Origin: an uncultured Eubacteriales bacterium
Lineage (GTDB): Bacteria > Bacillota > Clostridia > Oscillospirales > Acutalibacteraceae
Assembly: GCA_934511365.1 (NCBI GenBank)
Contig: CAKSWC010000006.1
Location: 1-64,000, forward strand
Reading direction: 5' to 3'
DNA length: 64,000 bases
The notes under the pieces are model-generated. The model did no database searches, was not told the origin of the DNA, and saw only the letters and a list, made by a program, of their open reading frames with translations. Shown piece after piece: positions 57,165-64,000 of the stretch. Numbering within the stretch: position 1 is the first letter of the stretch; every line of letters starts with the position of its first letter. The translations under genes were made by a program, and so were the position numbers.

Positions 57165-57189
57165 CAAAACGACCTTTTAGCCTTATAAT
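57161..57189 (+). promoter_or_regulatory. strong promoter overlapping the surface-protein stop codon
   Basis: Consensus TTGACA (57161-57166), 17 bases, TATAAT (57184-57189). The -35 overlaps the preceding TGA. A CTGCCCCTTT hairpin (57202-57227) lies in the leader. Confidence 0.88.
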
Positions 57190-57303
57190 AACCTTAAACA
57201 ACTGCCCCTTTGAACAAAAAGGGGCAGGGGGATTCCTTGCAAATTAGTCATAAAAACGAAAACGGAAGTGTAATTATATTATGAAAGCGAGGTGCAACGA
57301 TTA

Positions 57304-57426
57304 ATGTCATCAGGTGAATTCAGAGAAGGAATGGACTCAATCGCCGGCTTCATTGAAAGGCTTTATAAGGTTTTTAAAGACCTTTATCTTTTCGTTAAGG
57401 AGCAGCTTAAAGGGCTGAAGAAGTGA
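57304..57426 (+). CDS. 40-residue amphipathic peptide, unknown function
   Basis: The peptide begins MSSGEFREGMDSIAGFIERL, continues YKVFKDLYLFVKEQ and ends LKGLKK. It forms a single amphipathic helix with a lysine-rich end. GAGGTG precedes the ATG, which overlaps the stop of a seven-codon mini-ORF (57281-57304). It has a consensus promoter and a following hairpin (57444-57481), like the peptides at 34346 and 44098. No family is recognised. Confidence 0.68.
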   Translation: MSSGEFREGMDSIAGFIERLYKVFKDLYLFVKEQLKGLKK

Positions 57427-57443
57427 TTCACTTAGTAATTATT

Positions 57444-57481
57444 GGCTGCGGCAGAATACTGCTGCAGCCTGTAGTGTTTTT
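57444..57481 (+). terminator. terminator after the 40-residue peptide gene
   Basis: GGCTGCGGCAG / CTGCTGCAGCC arms followed by TGTAGTGTTTTT. The T-run is short and offset, so some read-through into the next genes is likely. Confidence 0.7.
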
Positions 57482-57539
57482 AGAGGCGGATTCGGAAAAT
57501 CGCGTTCGTTTCGGAATTTTTGAGAAAAGGAGAAATTAT

Positions 57540-57692
57540 ATGGAAGATGACAAGCTCTACATGGGCGGTTTTCGCTGCTCAATGTGCAACTGGTTCGATG
57601 AAACGAAGCATAACTTCTTCATCCTGAACTGGATTGTTGCAATCCTGCACCCGATTGTTCACTCAATCGAAGCGCACAAGAAACTTGGATAA
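57540..57692 (+). CDS. 50-residue Cys-containing small protein
   Basis: AAAAGGAG precedes the ATG. The protein has FRCSMCNWFDE (one CxxC), then a hydrophobic helix NFFILNWIVAILHPIVHSI and a basic end AHKKLG. The CxxC plus helix layout recalls the end of the 52521 surface protein (CICHKG, then a helix). It lies 21 bases before the giant surface-protein gene, so the two are probably co-transcribed. Function unknown. Confidence 0.65.
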   Translation: MEDDKLYMGGFRCSMCNWFDETKHNFFILNWIVAILHPIVHSIEAHKKLG

Positions 57693-57713
57693 TTTTTTTA
57701 GGAGGAAAAATCA

Positions 57714-60700
57714 ATGAAGAAAGAACACCGGATTTCCCCTTCTTCGGCGTTTAAAAAAACGCTTTCGCTCATTCTTTGCCTTGCAATGCTGATTACGGCA
57801 ATCCCGTTTTCCGCCCTTGCAACGGTTGAATGGCCGGAAAAGGCCGCCGAAGAAACAATCGAACCCGATGCAGAAGCAAACGAAAACACAGAAACAGAAG
57901 CCGAAGACGAAGCTCAGCGCGTTATCAAGAGCATCAAGACCAAGATAGGTGACGATGTTTTCACCTATGAGCCGGAAAACGGCGAGGAGATGGGCGCAGA
58001 GGAGCTTGAAGCTTTTGCTGCCAGCGATGCCGGCCTTGCAATGAGGGCAAACGCCAGGGCGAACAGCCCGCGCACTCCGGCAGTCGGCGATGACGAAGAA
58101 CTTGAGTATAAAAACTTTGATGTTGCAACTCTTGTTGAAATCGTCAACTTCAGACGTAACAATGCGTCAACCGTTGCAAAGGCTTTCACCGATAAAAACG
58201 GAAAGCAGCACATCTATTACGGCGCAAACAATTATAATGTTTGCAAGGATGCAAACTATGACCTCATCTGTGACGACTGCGGCTACTGCCTTGATGGCTG
58301 CGCAGACGGAACCCTCATGACTTACACGGAAGATGACGTTGCAAAACACGGCGAAAGCATCCGTACTCTTGTTGAGTATGAATATACTTATGATATTCTC
58401 AACGAGGACGGCACCGTTAAAGAGACAAAGACCGAAAAAGGATCGTATTGGGAGTATGAGTCCTATTATGTTGACGGTGACGGCTACTGCGATAAGTGCG
58501 GAAAGCCGATGTGTGACAACGGCTCTGAAATTGCAACTTCTGAACCGCATTCCTACAAAGACGGAAAGTGCGACGCTTGCGGAACCTGCGTTGGCGGCCA
58601 CACCGATGCAAACAAGGACGGCAAGTGCGATTTCTGCGGAAAGTGCGCAACAACCTGTGTTGACAAAAAGGGTGCTGATTCCTGCAATGTTTGCGGTGAA
58701 TGCGTAAACGGCCACAGCGGTGTGGGCATTAAATGCGACCGCTGCGGAAAGTGCAAAGCCGGATGCATTGACACTCTTGGCGCAACTAACGACAAGGGTC
58801 TCCCGACCGGCGACGGAAAGTGCGATGTTTGCGGAAACATTGTTTGCAAAACTCATACAGATGCCGATAACAACGGCAGATGCGACACCTGTGGTGTTTG
58901 CACCGGCGCTCATGACACTTCTGACAAAATCTGCGATAACTGCGGTTACTGCTTTGGCAAGGACTGCGTTGCCGGTGCTGACGGAAAGTGCACCGTTTGC
59001 AAAAAAGTTCTTCCCTCAAGCACCTGCAAACACAGCGATGTGCTCGGAAGCACAACCTGCGTTAACAAGACAAAGGTTAAAGGCTCATCCGCTCTCTGCG
59101 GAAAAAAGCTTTGCAGCCATATGTCGGTTCCCGTAATCAATCAGACATATCTCTGGTACTCAGGTGTTTATAACTATCTTACATCAATCAACGAAGACGG
59201 CACCGCTCCGGAAGGCTGCGAGCAGAGCTGGCTTGACAACCTCAAGAACTTCACAACGGCTTGGAGCAAGGATGAGGCCGGAAACGAAGTTGGCGACAAG
59301 ACCGGAATCCGCTCTGTTCTTGAAATGCGCCAGGAAATGAGCGCAAGCGCAGCTCAGGACGAGTCGCTTTCTAAGTTCACAGAATCGGTTCTTGACCTTG
59401 ATTCAAGCAAAATCAATGCAACAACCCTTGTCGGTAAACTCACAACCGACGCCGGAAAGCCGGTAATCGACCGCTCCGGTTCATTCTTTGAGCAGATTAA
59501 CGGCGAAAAGTCAATCTTTGCCGAATATCTGAGCACCTATAATTCCTGCAAGTATGACATCTCAAAGAAGTATTTCCGCGAGTATGCAAAAATTGACACC
59601 TATAAAAAGCAGTGCAACGATAAGATTAATTCCGTTGCAGCGGAAATTCTTGATTCTCAGCTCAAAAAAGTTTATCCGAACGGCTACAACGGCGGAAAAA
59701 TTGCAGTCAACAAGAACAACATTACCGAACTCAAACTTGCCATTAAGGCAGTTGAAAAAGTTCTTCTTGCTCACCTTTACGGCATAAACTTTGAAAGCGG
59801 TCTTGCCGATACTGCCAACGCAGTTTGGAACGGCTCTCAGGCGCTTTCATCTTTGAGCGCAAAGAACCAGAAGATTGTTAAGTTCCTCATGCTTGAAAAG
59901 ATTCGCGTTGAAATCAACAAGCTTAAGGAAGCTGTTTTCACAAACTACAAACAGACAACCTATGATAAGAACGGCTCAACTTACTATGCAAAGCGCGAGG
60001 CTACCTCGGATGATATTGCAAGAGACGAAAACAAAGATGCAGATGACGTTTATGTTTATGACAAGGATATCCAGAACATCATAAACACCCTTGACGGTTT
60101 CTGCACTTCGCCCGAGCTTATCGACCTTCTCGGTCTTGCAAAGAACGAGAATATTCCCGACAGAAACGGCGATGGTGTTATAACCATTTATGACTTTGTC
60201 ATGCACATTTTCCTTGACAAGGTTCTCACAAGCGACATGATCAACTTGTTGCTTGAATCCGTTTTCCCAACCGTTATAAAGTTTATTGAGGATGACCTCC
60301 CCAGTAAGGTTAACGGAATTTGGCATGGTATTTCAGTCAAAGGCAACGGCACATATACCGTTAACTTCACAAAGATGATCAAAGAACTTTTTGAAGAGCA
60401 GGGTCTCGGCGGAAAGTGGAGCGACCTTCTTTCTAAGGCACTTGCCGGAGACAGCCAGGTAACTCTTTATGTTAACGGCAAGGGCGGCTCAACAAATTCC
60501 AATACATTTGCAAGGCTCTTTGATAATGCCGGCTTCTCCTTCTATCCGAAGCAGATTGCCGCAAGACTCAGAGAAGCCAATACCAACGGAAGATATAATG
60601 CCATCATAGGCAGGCTTGAAAGCGCCGGCCTCAGCTGGAAAGCCCTCCTTGGCAACGACCTGAGCGGACACACAAACTTTGATTGGGGCATTAATGACTT

Positions 60701-63700
60701 TGGAGACTTTAAGGAAGTTCTTTCGGTTCTTCTTTCCTGCGTTGGTCCTTTCCTTGAAATTCTCTTCGCGGAAAATGTTACTCAGAATGATGTCATAAGG
60801 TTCAAAAAGCTTGCAACAATCGACGGTGACCTTGACCTGCTTTGGAGCATCTTCCTCACCCTTGACCTGACCCTCGGTCTTGACCTTGAGCTTGGTTCAT
60901 TCAACCTTTATCAGGACGTTCTTGTTCCGATTTTCCAGGCACTCGGCGTAAGCGACTTTGATTACGGAAAAGAATACACATTCACAAACATCAATTACAG
61001 CAACGGAAAAACCAGATATGCAAACGCAAAGGAAGCTGTTGACAAGATCCTTGACCCGGTAATGTGTCTTGTTGAACAGATTGCCTCACACCCGCTTCAG
61101 AAGGTTCTCAGCATTCTTCCGAACATTGCTCTCTTCCTTGAAAACGGACTTGCGCTTGATTTGCTTGATCTTGAAACAAGCATTGACGCAATCATTGACA
61201 TCGACTTCAACTTCGACTGGGAAAGCATTGTTTTCAACTGCATGAAGAAGATTGTTGACAGCATCATGAAGCATTGGTATGACTGGCTCAGACCCAGCAA
61301 ATATGCAAAGTGGGCGAAGAAATCAGCAACCTTCCTTGCTCTCCAACCGCTGTTCAAGTTCCTGTTTGACACTTTCCTTGATAAGATCAGTGTTCAGTCG
61401 GTCCTCGAAATTGCAAGTGATACTTGTGTGGCGCTTGACGGCATTGCAAGCTTCCTGTCGGATATTGTTACCGGTATTTCTCATACCTGCGATGCCATTG
61501 CAGAAATATTCGGCGGAGAATGCGACTTCTCTCAGGACTGGCATGTTGACAATCCTGTAATAGATATTTACAATCTGTTTGCACATTTCAACATCAAGGA
61601 TATTATGGACATCTTTGTCAATGAAGATGCCCTCGGATTCGACCCGAACAAGCTTTCAAGCATTCTTGATTTCGTTATTGAAAATACATATAAGAAAGGC
61701 ACCAAGGAACAGCTCTATAAGATTAAAACAAGCCTTATCGACTTTGAAGAGCTCGCTTCCCTCGGTAAGCTTGAAAAGAAGAGCGGAACAATCAGAGACA
61801 ATAAGTATTACTCAAAGTTCAACACACTTAAGAGAAATCAGTATTACTTTGTAAGCGCAGACACCTCCGACGTATTCTACTATCTTCTCAAGACCGTTTT
61901 CGACCTTGTCGGTGACAACGATTCCTTCAACTCAGTTCTTTCAATGATAGGCGTTTCCTACGACTCAGTGAAGGAAAGCGTGGCGGGAATCAAAGTCGGA
62001 AACATCTCGCTTGATGACGCAATCATCAATGACATCGTAACCGACGGCCACCTTGACATTGACAAGATCAGGAAGAATATTAACCAGAACGATCTTCTTG
62101 TTATCCTTGCCGAACTCATCACACCGCAGAATAAGTATTCAACGGTGGACATGAACTGGAAGTCAAGCAACCAGATGGCAGGCGAAACCTCCTCATATTC
62201 AGAAATTCCGTATCTTGAATATGACAACGAGTGGACTCAGGACTTTGCAAACACCGCAGTCAATGATATTGATGATGTTGCAAATTCGCTCATTGAAACC
62301 CTCGGACTTGACCTCGGCGGAGAAAAGGATATTTCCTCCTGGCTTAAAAAGACCTTTGACGGAATGCTTGACGGAGATGTTCTTAATGCACTGGTCAAGG
62401 TTCTTTCGGGCATCGGCTCCGGAATGACGGATGACGTTGCGGCACTTGTGAAGAAGCTTATCGGAATTGACCTCACACAGTGGGGCAAGGATTACGGCTA
62501 CCTCTTCAATGAGGACGCGGCCGCACCGGCAACGAAGAGCTTCCCGCTTCTCACAGGAAAAGCGAATGAGGACGGAACATATTCATGGGTATATAACGGA
62601 AAGGCCGTTGAGAACTATAAGGACGTTCTTGCCGCTCTCGGCTATGTTCTTTCACCGCTTTCAAACCTTACCGATACAATCCTCACCGGAAAAGATCTTA
62701 AGGTTGTTAAGTATGATTCACCAACAGTTTCAACCGGAAGCGTTGTTACCGTTAAGGGAACAGAGGGCTATAGCACCGCAATCATTCCGCTGCTTGAGGC
62801 TCTCGGCGTTGATAACAGTAAGATTCTTACCCAGAGCGAGTTTAATAGCTATGCCGGCGGAAGCACCGCAGCATTCACCTATAGCGCAAGCCTCCTCATT
62901 GATAAGGTTTACTCAATCATCGGAAGCGATAAGCCTGTTGCAGAGCTTATGCAGCTTGTTACGCAGGTTCTCTACTTCCTTTCAAGCAACGGCCTCGGTG
63001 TTGTTCTTAACGATATCGCTCACCCGGTATTCGTTCTCATCGACATCATCCGTCCGCTTGTCAGCCTTGACCTTGACGCAATCATCAATGAACTTGTTTG
63101 CGAGTTCACCTATAGCATCGGCGGATATTCAAGCGCAAAGCATATGAAGAGCGTTCTTGAAACCAAAGACGCAGCCCTTTCAATCAAGGATCTTTCCCTT
63201 GAGGCTGTTATGAAACTTGCAGGAATTATCCTTTCGGTTTCCGACGGCAGGGCAAGAAAGTTCCTTGACCTTCATACCGTTACCGCAAAAGCGATTGACG
63301 ACCTTGCTTTCCACAGAACGGCAAAGACCTCAAAGGCTCTTGACGAAAGCGGAAAGAACAAGACATATTATGAAATCACTCTTTCCGGCGGCGACTGCTT
63401 CACCTCGATTGTTTCATATATTCTTGAAATTGCAATGTATGGCGACAATGCGGCGGTTATTGACGCGATTGCAAAGTCAAACGGTATTGTTGAAACGGCT
63501 GTAAAAGCTGTTTACGGAATTCCCGTTGAGGCAGACCTCGGCTTTGACTGGGCATACATTCTTTCCGATAAGGCTTCAGCTTCGGATAAGGCTGCACTGC
63601 TCAACAAGGTTAAAGCGGAAGGCAGCGTTCTCTGCGATGACTACAGAACGTATGAACTTGATTACATCAAGGCGTATGACACAACCAACTGGACAAAGTC

Positions 63701-64000
63701 AACAGCCGATTATCTTGCAAAATATCTCAATGAGATAATAAACACCGTTCTTGCAGACGTGAAGTCTGAATACAAGAACCTTGGCGAACTTCTCACCGGC
63801 CTTGTCAACGGCTATCTCACCGATGAAACGGTTGATAAGATCGTCTTTGCGCTCGGCAACCTCCTCAACAAGGAGCAGATTGCAAAGTTTAAGGATCTCA
63901 TCTTCTGGGCCGATGGAATCCTCGCTCTTGACGCAAGCGTTTATGACGCAAACCACAGCGAAAAGAAGGGCAACAAGGTTATCTATTACAAGTCTGTTCT
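57714..64000 (+). CDS. giant Cys-rich surface protein, 3' end beyond the window
   Basis: At least 2095 residues are open to the window edge. The ATG follows AGGAGG, and the signal peptide ends near residue 36 (FSALA). An acidic stretch follows, then about 15 Cys-rich motifs of the form D-G-K-C-D-x-C-G or C-x-x-C (residues about 185-460), each resembling a small metal-binding knuckle. From about 470 on, the sequence is mostly alpha-helical, leucine- and aspartate-rich and without recognised domains. One EF-hand/dockerin-like loop (DRNGDGVITIYDF, about 816-828) is present. No anchor is visible because the C-terminus is missing. Probably an adhesin or scaffold; function unknown. Confidence 0.8.
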   Translation, partial: MKKEHRISPSSAFKKTLSLILCLAMLITAIPFSALATVEWPEKAAEETIEPDAEANENTETEAEDEAQRVIKSIKTKIGDDVFTYEPENGEEMGAEELEAFAASDAGLAMRANARANSPRTPAVGDDEELEYKNFDVATLVEIVNFRRNNASTVAKAFTDKNGKQHIYYGANNYNVCKDANYDLICDDCGYCLDGCADGTLMTYTEDDVAKHGESIRTLVEYEYTYDILNEDGTVKETKTEKGSYWEYESYYVDGDGYCDKCGKPMCDNGSEIATSEPHSYKDGKCDACGTCVGGHTDANKDGKCDFCGKCATTCVDKKGADSCNVCGECVNGHSGVGIKCDRCGKCKAGCIDTLGATNDKGLPTGDGKCDVCGNIVCKTHTDADNNGRCDTCGVCTGAHDTSDKICDNCGYCFGKDCVAGADGKCTVCKKVLPSSTCKHSDVLGSTTCVNKTKVKGSSALCGKKLCSHMSVPVINQTYLWYSGVYNYLTSINEDGTAPEGCEQSWLDNLKNFTTAWSKDEAGNEVGDKTGIRSVLEMRQEMSASAAQDESLSKFTESVLDLDSSKINATTLVGKLTTDAGKPVIDRSGSFFEQINGEKSIFAEYLSTYNSCKYDISKKYFREYAKIDTYKKQCNDKINSVAAEILDSQLKKVYPNGYNGGKIAVNKNNITELKLAIKAVEKVLLAHLYGINFESGLADTANAVWNGSQALSSLSAKNQKIVKFLMLEKIRVEINKLKEAVFTNYKQTTYDKNGSTYYAKREATSDDIARDENKDADDVYVYDKDIQNIINTLDGFCTSPELIDLLGLAKNENIPDRNGDGVITIYDFVMHIFLDKVLTSDMINLLLESVFPTVIKFIEDDLPSKVNGIWHGISVKGNGTYTVNFTKMIKELFEEQGLGGKWSDLLSKALAGDSQVTLYVNGKGGSTNSNTFARLFDNAGFSFYPKQIAARLREANTNGRYNAIIGRLESAGLSWKALLGNDLSGHTNFDWGINDFGDFKEVLSVLLSCVGPFLEILFAENVTQNDVIRFKKLATIDGDLDLLWSIFLTLDLTLGLDLELGSFNLYQDVLVPIFQALGVSDFDYGKEYTFTNINYSNGKTRYANAKEAVDKILDPVMCLVEQIASHPLQKVLSILPNIALFLENGLALDLLDLETSIDAIIDIDFNFDWESIVFNCMKKIVDSIMKHWYDWLRPSKYAKWAKKSATFLALQPLFKFLFDTFLDKISVQSVLEIASDTCVALDGIASFLSDIVTGISHTCDAIAEIFGGECDFSQDWHVDNPVIDIYNLFAHFNIKDIMDIFVNEDALGFDPNKLSSILDFVIENTYKKGTKEQLYKIKTSLIDFEELASLGKLEKKSGTIRDNKYYSKFNTLKRNQYYFVSADTSDVFYYLLKTVFDLVGDNDSFNSVLSMIGVSYDSVKESVAGIKVGNISLDDAIINDIVTDGHLDIDKIRKNINQNDLLVILAELITPQNKYSTVDMNWKSSNQMAGETSSYSEIPYLEYDNEWTQDFANTAVNDIDDVANSLIETLGLDLGGEKDISSWLKKTFDGMLDGDVLNALVKVLSGIGSGMTDDVAALVKKLIGIDLTQWGKDYGYLFNEDAAAPATKSFPLLTGKANEDGTYSWVYNGKAVENYKDVLAALGYVLSPLSNLTDTILTGKDLKVVKYDSPTVSTGSVVTVKGTEGYSTAIIPLLEALGVDNSKILTQSEFNSYAGGSTAAFTYSASLLIDKVYSIIGSDKPVAELMQLVTQVLYFLSSNGLGVVLNDIAHPVFVLIDIIRPLVSLDLDAIINELVCEFTYSIGGYSSAKHMKSVLETKDAALSIKDLSLEAVMKLAGIILSVSDGRARKFLDLHTVTAKAIDDLAFHRTAKTSKALDESGKNKTYYEITLSGGDCFTSIVSYILEIAMYGDNAAVIDAIAKSNGIVETAVKAVYGIPVEADLGFDWAYILSDKASASDKAALLNKVKAEGSVLCDDYRTYELDYIKAYDTTNWTKSTADYLAKYLNEIINTVLADVKSEYKNLGELLTGLVNGYLTDETVDKIVFALGNLLNKEQIAKFKDLIFWADGILALDASVYDANHSEKKGNKVIYYKSV

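Noticed and set aside
57423..57539. N-terminal extension of the 50-residue Cys protein
   Set aside because: The extension would translate through the terminator hairpin at 57444-57481. The ATG at 57540 has AAAAGGAG.

Overview
The window reads as chromosome of an anaerobic, spore-forming Clostridia bacterium, most like the gut Oscillospiraceae/Ruminococcaceae. The evidence is a spoIIAA-spoIIAB-sigF operon and a SpoIIQ-like gene, a ctsR-mcsA-mcsB-clpC operon with CtsR operators, a ferredoxin-linked 2-oxoacid oxidoreductase, a tryptophan T-box, an autoregulated lexA, and large Cys-rich or BspA-like surface proteins. Assignment below class level is inference.

Layout. 1-1.4 kb: tRNA-Asp (cut), Phe, Gly and Ser. 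1.4-6 kb: metallo-beta-lactamase-fold protein, small membrane protein, a DinD/BRO remnant, a fused MNT-HEPN protein between direct repeats, an exported protein and an M28 peptidase. 6-6.35 kb: first copy of a compact toxin/antisense-RNA-like locus. 6.6-10 kb: TetR regulator divergent from a four-subunit 2-oxoacid:ferredoxin oxidoreductase. 10.4-16 kb: lipase-like hydrolase, SecA, CLC transporter. 16.1-19.5 kb: TrpXYZ-type ABC transporter behind a UGG-specifier T-box. 19.5-24 kb: spoIIA operon, FolC, exported phosphoesterase. 24-29 kb: IleRS-like and ProRS. 29-32.4 kb: AT-rich restriction-modification island. 32.6-38.7 kb: SpoIIQ-like, LexA, a 35-residue peptide, DUF3048 lipoprotein, leucine-rich surface protein. 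39-44 kb: CtsR regulon operon. 44-48.4 kb: a 33-residue peptide, GtrA-like protein, MBL-fold hydrolase, polar amino acid ABC transporter. 48.5-51.3 kb: D-aminoacylase-type amidohydrolase, a predicted sRNA, and two tandem copies of the toxin/antisense-like locus. 51.4-64 kb: AraC regulator, a 1547-residue repeat surface protein, two tiny ORFs and a giant Cys-rich surface protein running off the end.

The most interesting signal is non-canonical. Three loci (about 6.06-6.34, 50.33-50.70 and 50.74-51.08 kb) each hold a 23-28 residue hydrophobic ORF starting MEY and ending in lysines. Each has a convergent antisense promoter and a shared hairpin terminator. The 5' ends of all six predicted RNAs share one motif, and the mRNA leader can pair with the toxin ribosome binding site. 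This has the architecture of a type I toxin-antitoxin family, but I do not recognise the peptide. A second theme is three stand-alone amphipathic peptides (33-40 residues), each with a near-consensus promoter and its own terminator. A third is a restriction-modification island that combines a C5 methyltransferase, a LAGLIDADG-like protein without its catalytic aspartates, and a PD-(D/E)XK protein.
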